From the NCBI GenBank assembly GCA_023228705.1, contig JALOAS010000141.1, forward strand, positions 1-5,670: a stretch of 5,670 nt of DNA, given 5' to 3'. The translations under genes and the position numbers were made by a program. This document shows, one piece after another, positions 1 to 5,670 of this stretch. The DNA is from Ottowia sp. (GTDB lineage: Bacteria > Pseudomonadota > Gammaproteobacteria > Burkholderiales > Burkholderiaceae_C). Each line of letters begins with the position of its first letter. Position 1 is the stretch's first letter. The notes under the pieces are model-generated. The model searched no databases. It was given only the letters and a program-made list of their open reading frames with translations, and was not told where the DNA came from.

Positions 1-1167
1 GCTGCTAATAGCCCTATGTCTACAGGTAATGCTGCTCCTTCTTATAATCAGTCAGATAAGTATAGTAAGAGTGAAATGTTACCAGATTTAGAATCTCAAC
101 CTTCTATCACTGGAAGTGAGGTTACTGAGACAGCAGGTGGATCTGGCGATATTAAATCTACTATAGCTACTTATGCTAGAAAAGCTGGTATAGATCCTAG
201 CATGGCTACTACATTTGCAGCTATGGAATCTAGTCTTAATCCTAATGCTAAAGCTAGTACTAGTTCAGCGGCAGGACCATTCCAGTTTATCAATAGTACA
301 TGGCGTAGTATGCTATCTAAGTACGGTAAGAAATACGGTTTAGATAGTAATGCTAGTCCCTTTGATGTTAAAGCTAGTACTCTAATGGCTTCTGAGTTCA
401 TTAAAGAAAACATAAATGGACTTAAGAAAGTAGTATCTAATCCTAATATAGTACATGCTTACTTAGCACACTTCTTAGGTTTAGGCGGAGCTAGAACTTT
501 CTTGAAGATGGGACCTAATGATATACCTGCTAGAACTATGCAAGCTGCTGCTAGAGCTAATAGATCTATCTTCTTTGATAAATCTGGAAGACCTAGAACA
601 GCTGCACAGATCTATGAAGTTATGAAAAATAAGGTAACTAAAGCTGCTAAAGACTTTGGTATTTCTCTACCTTCTATAAGTGGGACTCCAACTGCTTCTA
701 ATGATAGTAACTATAGTGGTCAAGGTGCTGCTAATGATCCAGTAGCTTCTAGCTCTAGTTTAGTTAGCTTTGGAGATGCTGGTAGTATGCTAGGTGGTCA
801 ACCTAGTCCTACAGCACCATCGGCATCATCTAGTATGAAGGGATTACTATCTCCTCAAAATACTAACCCTATAGGTACATATGACGGCAGTGGTGTAGGT
901 TACTCTCCTGATTCAGGCGGTAGTAGTCTAGACACTGTAGCTACAGCTATGAATAAATCTGTGGATATACAAACACAGATGCTTGCTGTACTTCAAGATA
1001 TAGCAGGTAAAATAAATCCTGAAAATTTTAATGATTTGAAAGGTATGATAGATAAAGCTGTTACAGGTGGTGGTATGCAAGAGGTTAGCGGTAAAGTTAA
1101 CCAAGCTGCAAGATCAGCATCTACTAGTTTTAATTCTATTGTAGACTTAGCTAGAAAAACAGCTTAA
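1..1167 (+). CDS. Phage virion-type lytic transglycosylase (SLT/lysozyme-like fold), 5' end outside the window
   Basis: The reading frame is open from base 1; the first ATG (base 16) has no Shine-Dalgarno sequence before it, so it is probably internal and the gene starts further left. Counting from that ATG, residues 46-160 look like a soluble-lytic-transglycosylase domain: an IDPSMATTFAAMES motif carries the likely catalytic Glu71 (bases 226-228), followed by NPNAKASTSSAAGPFQFINSTW and later AYLAHFLGLGGA, the helix that closes the active-site groove in phage members of this family. Such enzymes cleave the glycan strand between MurNAc and GlcNAc, and in virions they open the cell wall locally for DNA injection. 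Residues 220-305 are a low-complexity Ser/Gly/Ala/Pro linker. Residues 306-333 (AMNKSVDIQTQMLAVLQDI) look like a short coiled helix that could attach the enzyme to the tail. The gene ends in TAA and is followed after 7 bases by a hairpin. The domain call is firm; the virion location is inferred from the neighbour and the architecture. Confidence 0.88.
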   Translation, partial: AANSPMSTGNAAPSYNQSDKYSKSEMLPDLESQPSITGSEVTETAGGSGDIKSTIATYARKAGIDPSMATTFAAMESSLNPNAKASTSSAAGPFQFINSTWRSMLSKYGKKYGLDSNASPFDVKASTLMASEFIKENINGLKKVVSNPNIVHAYLAHFLGLGGARTFLKMGPNDIPARTMQAAARANRSIFFDKSGRPRTAAQIYEVMKNKVTKAAKDFGISLPSISGTPTASNDSNYSGQGAANDPVASSSSLVSFGDAGSMLGGQPSPTAPSASSSMKGLLSPQNTNPIGTYDGSGVGYSPDSGGSSLDTVATAMNKSVDIQTQMLAVLQDIAGKINPENFNDLKGMIDKAVTGGGMQEVSGKVNQAARSASTSFNSIVDLARKTA

Positions 1168-1174
1168 GGGCTAA

Positions 1175-1200
1175 AGCAGTGGAGCATCTGCTCCACTGCT
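1175..1200 (+). terminator. Strong hairpin between the transglycosylase gene and the 708-aa gene
   Basis: AGCAGTGGAGCA (1175-1186) pairs perfectly with TGCTCCACTGCT (1189-1200), giving an 11-bp stem with a four-base ATCT loop. The sequence after it (AGTCTTATT) is only moderately T-rich, so termination may be partial. Partial read-through into the 708-aa gene, or protection of the upstream mRNA 3' end, are alternatives. No clear promoter lies between the hairpin and the next gene, which favours read-through. Confidence 0.7.
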
Positions 1201-1210
1201 AGTCTTATTA

Positions 1211-1222
1211 AAAGGATGAAGG
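1211..1222 (+). promoter_or_regulatory. Ribosome binding site region with two possible Shine-Dalgarno cores
   Basis: AAAGGA (1211-1216) stands 10 bases before the ATG at 1227, and GAAGG (1218-1222) stands 4 bases before it. Either could pair with the 16S rRNA 3' end. Both support the first ATG over the Met codon six codons later. Confidence 0.6.
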
Positions 1223-1226
1223 TAAA

Positions 1227-3353
1227 ATGGCAACTAGTACAACGATGGACACTAGAATCATAGAGATAAATGGTAAAAGGATAGCTTCTGGATCACCATC
1301 TATCTCAGCAGCTCCAGTAGATCAACAATTAGATAGAGATTGGGCTAAGAGTGCTTTTCTTATAGCAGATAACAATCTAGATAACGATGTAGATGTACAA
1401 AATAGATATTGGTCATCAGCTTCTGCTAAATTTACTGATACTAGAATGGGTGGTAATTTAGGTATAAATGCAAGACCTCAATTTACCAGGTATAGTGATA
1501 TACGTTCAATAGGTAGACTTAGGAGTAGATCTCCTGTTTCATTATCTAATATCTCAGGTAATCACGGTATGGGTAGGTACTATAGTGAAGCTATAGATGA
1601 TCCTGCACAAACTATCTATCTTAGATTTGGTGTACCACAGTTTAACTCATTGACTAACTTTATAGCTAGAGCCTTTGATCCTAATCTATCCTCTATGGCT
1701 AAAACAGGTAGAGGTAAAAGTGTATTATATTCACTAGGTAAAGTAGCAGGATCTGCTGTAACTATAGCGGCTTTTCCAGCTTTATCTGTTGGTATATTAA
1801 GTATGCAAGCTATAAGTAGTTTCTTCATGAGACCTACTAGTAAGTTTTATACCATGAAACCTACTATGCATCTATACTGGCTCACTGTTAACACTCTAGT
1901 AAACACACTAGCTGTAAACAGAGGTGTGATGCCTAAGGTACTAGCAACACCATCTCAACAAAGGTTAGGTAAACCTTTTGAACTAGATGCTGAATATATG
2001 AATCAGTTAAGTAGTCTTATGCCTGATCTATTTAAGGAAGGTAGTTATATAGATGTATTCTCAATAGCTAATAGAACTCAAAGATTAGCTAACAGAATGT
2101 TAAGAGCTGATACAGCTGCTTTAGAGAGTGGTAACTTCGATACTTATACTGGTTATTTAAGAAAGGAATATTTAGGTAATAACAGTAGCGCTACATATCT
2201 TACCAATGAAAATGGTGATATGAAATTAGGCGTTTGGTTAGATAAAGTAGCTTCATTCCTATACTACCAGGATGATACAACTTCTCAGATAGAAGTAGAT
2301 CCGAGAGTAGATGGAACTACTATAAATCCGGATGATCCTAAGAGCGGTCAAAAGCAAGATCCTGGATTCTTTCAAAGCATAGCTGAGAATCTAGATGCTG
2401 AATTCGATAACGGTAGTATGTTTGCTACATTTAAAGTAAACTATACTGGATCTGTATCTGAATCCTTTAGTAACTCTGTAGTAGAGTCAGATCTATCGCA
2501 GAAACTAAATAGCATGTCTTCTCAATCTAGACAAGCTAGGTTTGCTTTCTCTGAAGGTAATATCATAGGTGGAAATGGTATAGGTGACGTTATACAAAGC
2601 GCTATAGGTAGTATTTCTGATTTAGCTATTGGTGCTCTAGATGGTGTAACTATGGGATTTTCTAAACTATTACCTGTACTAGGTGGTAGTGGATATATAG
2701 ATATACCTAAACATTGGCAAAGTTCTACAGCTAACCTGCCTAGAACAAGCTACACTATGAAGCTTATAAGTCCATATGGTAACGCTATGTCTCAGATCAT
2801 GAACATAGATATACCATTAGCTATGCTATTAGCTGGAGCTTTACCATTATCTACGGGTAAACAATCTTATACTAGTCCTTTCCTATGTCAGTTATACGAT
2901 AGAGGTAGATGTCAAGTTAGATTAGGTATGATTGAATCTTTATCTATTACTAGAGGTACTTCTACATTGGGATTTAATACTAAAGGAAATGCTTTAGCTT
3001 TAGATGTAACATTCCAAGTAGTAGATATGTCATCTATCATGCATATGCCTATTTCACCAGGTAGGATATTTGATGCAGATATGACTTTGGATGAAGATAA
3101 TGTATTGATGGATTATCTAGCTGTATTAGCAGGTCAAGATATCTATAGTCAGATTTACGCTATACCTAAAGCTAAGTTAGCAGCAGCTAAGCGTATAGCT
3201 CAAACTAGAAAATTAACATCTACAGCATATTGGGCTAGTTTATTTCATGAAGAAAGTACTAGCGGTTTATTTAAATACGTAACGTTGGGTGCTTTTAACG
3301 CTATAGAAGGCACTAGCAGAGGTAATACTATCGCTGCCAGTACTACACAGTAA
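1227..3353 (+). CDS. Large phage virion structural protein, probably tail or baseplate associated (708 aa)
   Basis: I do not recognise a named family with certainty. The protein has no signal peptide. Residues 165-200 form a long hydrophobic stretch (LGKVAGSAVTIAAFPALSVG) followed by SSFFMRP, and weaker Gly/Ile-rich hydrophobic segments lie at 446-487 and 525-541. Residues 350-380 are an Asp/Pro/Lys-rich, probably disordered insert. The C-terminal part has the pattern of tail-tube or baseplate proteins: MIESLSITRGTSTLGF (568-583), then KGNALALDVTFQVVD (586-600), a paired beta motif of the form 'sv.ytrg...G.p.al.v.f' also found in T4-like baseplate/tube-cap proteins. That resemblance was made by eye. 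Position directly behind a virion transglycosylase supports a structural role. Arginine is mostly AGA/AGG. The start is supported by two Shine-Dalgarno cores, and the gene ends in TAA before a convergent hairpin. The hydrophobic segments could instead mean contact with the host membrane during DNA entry. Confidence 0.72.
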   Translation: MATSTTMDTRIIEINGKRIASGSPSISAAPVDQQLDRDWAKSAFLIADNNLDNDVDVQNRYWSSASAKFTDTRMGGNLGINARPQFTRYSDIRSIGRLRSRSPVSLSNISGNHGMGRYYSEAIDDPAQTIYLRFGVPQFNSLTNFIARAFDPNLSSMAKTGRGKSVLYSLGKVAGSAVTIAAFPALSVGILSMQAISSFFMRPTSKFYTMKPTMHLYWLTVNTLVNTLAVNRGVMPKVLATPSQQRLGKPFELDAEYMNQLSSLMPDLFKEGSYIDVFSIANRTQRLANRMLRADTAALESGNFDTYTGYLRKEYLGNNSSATYLTNENGDMKLGVWLDKVASFLYYQDDTTSQIEVDPRVDGTTINPDDPKSGQKQDPGFFQSIAENLDAEFDNGSMFATFKVNYTGSVSESFSNSVVESDLSQKLNSMSSQSRQARFAFSEGNIIGGNGIGDVIQSAIGSISDLAIGALDGVTMGFSKLLPVLGGSGYIDIPKHWQSSTANLPRTSYTMKLISPYGNAMSQIMNIDIPLAMLLAGALPLSTGKQSYTSPFLCQLYDRGRCQVRLGMIESLSITRGTSTLGFNTKGNALALDVTFQVVDMSSIMHMPISPGRIFDADMTLDEDNVLMDYLAVLAGQDIYSQIYAIPKAKLAAAKRIAQTRKLTSTAYWASLFHEESTSGLFKYVTLGAFNAIEGTSRGNTIAASTTQ

Positions 3354-3367
3354 AAAAGAAAATAAAG

Positions 3368-3398
3368 CCTCTAGGAGCCTATACAGGGCTCCTAGAGG
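3368..3398. terminator. Hairpin terminator between convergent genes, part of a two-copy conserved element
   Basis: CCTCTAGGAGCC (3368-3379) pairs perfectly with GGCTCCTAGAGG (3387-3398) around the loop TATACAG. Read on the minus strand it is followed by a T-rich run (complement of 3354-3366), so it best terminates the 366-aa gene. On the plus strand the following tract is poorer in T, but the hairpin sits 14 bases behind the 708-aa stop codon and may act on both transcripts. On the plus strand GGTA and then TGCTGTC (3403-3409) follow, and this frame recurs at 4584-4628. Confidence 0.82.
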
Positions 3399-3411
3399 TA
3401 TATGCTGTCTG

Positions 3412-4512
3412 TTACCTAAGTACCATACCAGTAGATCTTCCTAAATCAAAATCCATTCTACTTAAACCACTTAATCTACTAGTCCTATTAGCAGTATGTA
3501 TAAAGTCAAATTCATCATCTATTACAGTAGATAGAGAATCTTCATCAAAAGCTTTATCCATTACCTTACTAGTGAATACTTGATCAAGATCAGTATTGCT
3601 AACTACTATATTAGAGATAGAAAGATTATCATCTACACTACTAGTATCCCAATCATCAGAAAGGATTTCAGCAGCAGCTATAGTTCTATCAGCATAGTTA
3701 CTATATTCAGCTTCCTTAATTTCCTTAGGTATAGTAAATGTTTCTAACATAGCAACTATGCTATTAGGATTCTCAAGCATGGTATCTAAACCTACTGATG
3801 AATTAACAACATCTAATATACCGGATGTATTTTTACTAGCAGCTAAATTACCTACTAAAGCACCTGAAGCTCTAGATAATACATTTCTATTACCTACACC
3901 TTGACTAACAGCACTGAATACACCACACATATTCATGTCATAACCAAACTTACTTAATGACATAAGCTTAGCTAATACACCATTTAAATCATTTACCTTA
4001 GAGTTATACTGACCACCAGTAATCTTGTTTAATATATTATTAAACTGAGCGCTATCACAACCATTATTACTAGCTACTCTACTATTACCATTACAGTTGA
4101 TAGTCCTATCGTAAGGTTTACCTATACCACCCATCTTAAGGGCATCTGACTTACACTTCTCTATAGCTTTACTAAAGGAAGTTTGACTAGCTTTATCATC
4201 AGGAAATAGATCTGCTACTAGTCTATCTATTTCTGTCATAGGTAGATCTAATATATCCTTTAAAGATCCTACCATACCTTTAATATCTCTTATCAATCCA
4301 CTAGCTGTAGCTTGAAGAGATTGTATAGTATCAACTATAGGCGATATAGCTTGCTTACCTGTATTAACAAAGCTTTGTAACTCAGTACTTACGCTATTTA
4401 CTACTACATTAGGAGAGTTAAATATCTCACTAGTTCTATTGTTTACTAGATCAGCAATAGCTACGTTAGTTTCTTGATCTAGAAACTTGAACCTTTTAGC
4501 CGCTATAGTCAT
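3412..4512 (-). CDS. Unrecognised phage protein, 366 aa, possibly a late/virion protein
   Basis: No family is recognised. The start is well supported: AAAAGGTG (complement of 4517-4524) lies a few bases before the ATG. Residues 37-103 look like amphipathic helices rich in Ile, Leu, Ser and Gln, probably a coiled or bundled region. The middle part holds all four cysteines (120, 140, 152, 196) in a Gly/Asn-rich stretch including INCNGNSRVASNNGCDS, which could be a metal- or disulfide-stabilised segment, although no standard zinc-finger spacing is seen. Residues 283-337 are strongly acidic, with many Asp and Ser. The C-terminus is basic (RTSRLSGLSRMDFDLGRS). There is no signal peptide and no convincing membrane segment. 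Codon use (AGA/AGG for Arg, no CGT) and CTAG richness match the two plus-strand virion-type genes, suggesting similar expression timing. It lies alone between two terminators, so it probably has its own promoter. A virion role is only inferred from this. Confidence 0.8.
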   Translation of the reverse strand: MTIAAKRFKFLDQETNVAIADLVNNRTSEIFNSPNVVVNSVSTELQSFVNTGKQAISPIVDTIQSLQATASGLIRDIKGMVGSLKDILDLPMTEIDRLVADLFPDDKASQTSFSKAIEKCKSDALKMGGIGKPYDRTINCNGNSRVASNNGCDSAQFNNILNKITGGQYNSKVNDLNGVLAKLMSLSKFGYDMNMCGVFSAVSQGVGNRNVLSRASGALVGNLAASKNTSGILDVVNSSVGLDTMLENPNSIVAMLETFTIPKEIKEAEYSNYADRTIAAAEILSDDWDTSSVDDNLSISNIVVSNTDLDQVFTSKVMDKAFDEDSLSTVIDDEFDFIHTANRTSRLSGLSRMDFDLGRSTGMVLR

Positions 4513-4529
4513 ATTACACCTTTTAGGAA

Positions 4530-4535
4530 ATTATA
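4530..4535 (-). promoter_or_regulatory. Possible promoter -10 box for the 366-aa gene
   Basis: On the minus strand TATAAT (complement of 4530-4535), continuing as TATAATTT, lies 17 bases before the ATG. No good TTGACA-like -35 box is seen at the proper distance. As a T4-late-type box TATAATTT matches TATAAATA at 6 of 8 positions. Either reading gives a very short leader that begins near the AAAAGGTG ribosome binding site. A promoter is expected here because a terminator lies just upstream. Confidence 0.4.
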
Positions 4536-4555
4536 TCTTGTCATAGAATAGCTGA

Positions 4556-4563
4556 TATAAATA
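4556..4563 (+). promoter_or_regulatory. Perfect T4-late-type promoter box TATAAATA, facing away from the 366-aa gene
   Basis: The plus strand reads TATAAATA exactly, the consensus used by T4 gp55-type late sigma factors. It points toward the hairpin at 4584-4619 and then runs antisense to the 3' part of the 261-aa gene; no plus-strand gene follows. In AT-rich intergenic DNA a chance match is quite possible. Confidence 0.25.
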
Positions 4564-4583
4564 ACTAAAAGAAAAAGAACATA

Positions 4584-4619
4584 TACCCACTACAGCCTAT
4601 ATTAAGGCTGTAGTGGGTA
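4584..4619 (-). terminator. Rho-independent terminator of the 261-aa gene, second copy of the conserved element
   Basis: TACCCACTACAGCC (4584-4597) and GGCTGTAGTGGGTA (4606-4619) form a perfect 14-bp stem around TATATTAA. On the minus strand the stem is followed by a T-rich run (GTTCTTTTTCTTTTAG, complement of 4565-4580), typical of an intrinsic terminator. It lies 31 bases after the TAA of the 261-aa gene and before the 366-aa gene, separating the two transcripts. TGCTGTC (4622-4628) flanks it, spaced as at 3403-3409. Confidence 0.88.
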
Positions 4620-4650
4620 CTTGCTGTCCAACTATTAAACTATAGCTTTA

Positions 4651-5436
4651 TTAAGCTTTCAGCTCAAAACGCTCATTCTTAGCGGCTTCAGTATCTTCTT
4701 CAAGACCCTTATCCTGTTCTTCCTCATTAGCTTTTTCCTGCTCAGCGACTTCTTGCTTTACGCTAGAAAGTAGACTAGCAGTTTGTTGAGGTTTTTCTTC
4801 CTTAATTACAACAGCTTTCTCAGTCTTAGGTACTACAAACTCATAGATGTCAGTAGCAGGGCGATCTAACAGGAAACTAAAGTTAGGTTCACGATCTTCT
4901 TTAAGTGCAGTACGAATCTCTTCCATACCACGAAGAAACCACTTAAAGTATACAGGACGCATACGGATACCTGATTTGTCATTGATGTAATAACAATCGA
5001 AAGGTAGCGTGGATTCCTTCATACTCTTTACGAGTACTTTGTAAGCTTTGATACGTTGATAATGACTATCCATGATGATGGCACGGAAGTTAGTCACACG
5101 AGTATTAGTCAACATCTTAGAGAATTTCTTAAGAGTCTGACCACTCATAGAACGGATACGATCGTCACGTTCTTCAGATTGAATATAGTGCCAGAAAGCC
5201 TCCATGTTAGCAAACCTACCAAAAATACTATGATTCAAACCTAGATCATAGTTAGGACTAAGAATGCAACCTAATTCAGTTTCACCATGTTCCCAGATGT
5301 TGATGTGATCTTCACCATCACCAATCCACTTCATGGGAGAAGGTGCAGGTTGACGGAAATCCTCAGAACGATTAGGTTTAAACTGACGACGGATAGGTTG
5401 AAGCTTTTCGAACATAGAACCTTGTTTGGTTTTCAT
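4651..5436 (-). CDS. NADAR-like phage protein with an acidic C-terminal tail (261 aa)
   Basis: Residues 43-180 resemble the NADAR fold (E. coli YbiA type) by eye: HINIW (44-48) at the first strand, FANMEAFWHYIQSEERDDRI (75-94) at the place of YbiA's SEHYFQAQKF helix with Glu79 as the counterpart of its conserved Glu, then LKKFSKML, FRAIIMDSHYQRIKAYKVLVKSM and the closing helix FKWFLRGMEEIRTALKE (164-180). The WGDG/GxNxLG signature is not preserved; only N152-D153 and the final helix line up, so activity is uncertain. Known NADAR proteins act on ADP-ribose compounds, and some remove ADP-ribose from guanine in DNA. Residues 1-34 are basic; 205-261 are a low-complexity Glu/Lys/Gln tail, probably disordered. 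The start is fixed by AGAGG six bases before the ATG (complement of 5443-5447); the stop is a tandem TAATAA. Arg codons are 16 CGT, 1 CGC and 1 AGG, unlike the neighbours. It follows the membrane-protein gene by 15 bases, suggesting an operon. It could instead be an uncharacterised phage family sharing only the fold. Confidence 0.78.
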   Translation of the reverse strand: MKTKQGSMFEKLQPIRRQFKPNRSEDFRQPAPSPMKWIGDGEDHINIWEHGETELGCILSPNYDLGLNHSIFGRFANMEAFWHYIQSEERDDRIRSMSGQTLKKFSKMLTNTRVTNFRAIIMDSHYQRIKAYKVLVKSMKESTLPFDCYYINDKSGIRMRPVYFKWFLRGMEEIRTALKEDREPNFSFLLDRPATDIYEFVVPKTEKAVVIKEEKPQQTASLLSSVKQEVAEQEKANEEEQDKGLEEDTEAAKNERFELKA

Positions 5437-5451
5437 GAGATACCTCTGGTA

Positions 5452-5670
5452 TTATTTATGTGTTTCAGATTTGTTAGTCTTTGCTGGAATTAAAGACTTA
5501 TGCAATTGAGTTTCATGGAAGTACATAAGTACAATGTAAACGCTCAAAAGCCATATATTGTTAATCAAAAGATTTCTTAAAATTTCTACATTGATATATA
5601 GAGTTTGAACTACTTCTGTGTTTATAAGACTTTGTTGACCTAATGGATCTTTTCTATTTCTAGAAATAGC
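5452..5670 (-). CDS. 3' end of a gene for a probable single-span membrane protein, start outside the window
   Basis: Reading leftward from base 5670 the minus strand is open for 72 codons and stops at TAA (complement of 5452-5454). An uninterrupted frame of this length is unlikely by chance in such AT-rich DNA, and it ends 15 bases before the 261-aa gene on the same strand. The visible part begins AISRNRKDPLGQQS. Its residues 34-51 (LLINNIWLLSVYIVLMYF) form a good transmembrane helix, followed by a short basic tail (HKSLIPAKTNKSETHK). The only ATG in this frame lies behind most of that helix and has no clear ribosome binding site, so the true start must be further right. The family is not recognised. 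With one span near the C-terminus it could be a phage inner-membrane protein, but holin or other functions cannot be claimed. Confidence 0.7.
   Translation of the reverse strand, partial: AISRNRKDPLGQQSLINTEVVQTLYINVEILRNLLINNIWLLSVYIVLMYFHETQLHKSLIPAKTNKSETHK
5453..5460 (-). promoter_or_regulatory. Possible late-type promoter box CATAAATA before the 261-aa gene
   Basis: The minus strand reads CATAAATA (complement of 5453-5460), 7 of 8 matches to T4-late TATAAATA, 16 bases before the ATG. By T4 spacing the transcript would begin at about 5447, exactly at the AGAGG ribosome binding site. The box overlaps the last codons and stop of the upstream membrane-protein gene, so its composition is partly set by coding needs. 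A chance match is possible. Confidence 0.3.
5654..5669. repeat. 16-base perfect palindrome CTATTTCTAGAAATAG
   Basis: The sequence equals its own reverse complement, so it could bind a dimeric protein or form a 6-bp stem with a CTAG loop. It lies inside the coding frame of the membrane-protein fragment (the visible ISRNR codons) at the window edge. CTAG-centred short palindromes are expected to be common in this CTAG-rich DNA, so a function is doubtful. Confidence 0.35.

Noticed and set aside
16..18. ATG at base 16 as the true start of the transglycosylase gene
   Set aside because: No Shine-Dalgarno sequence precedes it and the frame is open to the window edge, so the gene most likely begins further left.
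171..413. Minus-strand frame of 80 codons
   Set aside because: It lies wholly inside the transglycosylase domain coding sequence and its product shows no recognisable features.
1175..1200. The first hairpin as a third copy of the conserved TGCTGTC element
   Set aside because: It lacks the AGCC-TATA-GGCT top and the GGTA-N2-TGCTGTC flank; the TGCTAGTC after it is only a loose likeness inside the stem end.
1616..1828. Minus-strand frame of 70 codons
   Set aside because: It is antisense to the hydrophobic part of the 708-aa gene, with no independent support.
1..4512. Frequent GCTAGT/ACTAGT strings as direct repeats or a CRISPR-like array
   Set aside because: They have no regular spacing or conserved unit length and follow the reading frames; they reflect codon choice.
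5056..5493. Two plus-strand frames (5056-5244 and 5287-5493)
   Set aside because: Both mostly overlap the well-supported 261-aa minus-strand gene, and the second also runs into the membrane-protein fragment. Neither has a convincing ribosome binding site.
1..5670. tRNA genes, insertion sequences or integrase attachment sites
   Set aside because: No cloverleaf-like sequences, transposase motifs or terminal inverted repeats were seen.

Overview
The window looks like part of an AT-rich genome of a tailed bacteriophage (Caudoviricetes). The best evidence is a phage-type lytic transglycosylase followed by a 708-residue protein that looks like a virion structural component, with no tRNA, ribosomal or metabolic genes nearby. 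Genes lie on both strands in short transcription units, which suits a large phage genome. Two boxes resembling the T4 late promoter (TATAAATA, and CATAAATA) hint at a T4-type late sigma factor, but this is inference. The sequence alone does not settle the host or the phage genus.

Layout. Positions 1-1167 (+) hold the C-terminal part of a virion-type lytic transglycosylase whose start lies left of the window. A strong hairpin (1175-1200) separates it from the 708-aa gene at 1227-3353 (+). That gene converges on an unrecognised 366-aa gene at 3412-4512 (-), with a hairpin terminator between them (3368-3398). Upstream of the 366-aa gene, a second hairpin terminator (4584-4619) ends the transcript of a 261-aa gene at 4651-5436 (-), which has a NADAR-like core and an acidic tail. 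The right end (5452-5670, -) is the 3' end of a further gene encoding a probable single-span membrane protein; it stops 15 bases before the 261-aa gene, so the two are probably cotranscribed.

How the genes fit together. The two plus-strand genes belong to the virion: an enzyme that cuts peptidoglycan during DNA entry, and a large tail- or baseplate-like protein. The 366-aa gene has the same codon style and may also be virion or late, but its role is unknown. The 261-aa gene stands apart. Of its 18 arginine codons 16 are CGT and none is AGA, while the other complete genes use mainly AGA/AGG, and it lacks their excess of CTAG. It may be expressed at another time or have another origin; if truly NADAR-like, it could act in ADP-ribose/NAD chemistry or counter host ADP-ribosylation defence.

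The most striking non-coding signal is a pair of intergenic hairpins (3368-3409 and 4584-4628) with the same fixed frame (AGCCTATA loop side, GGTA, then TGCTGTC two bases later). Six stem base pairs all differ between the copies and are all compensated. No complete new multi-gene system is visible in the window.
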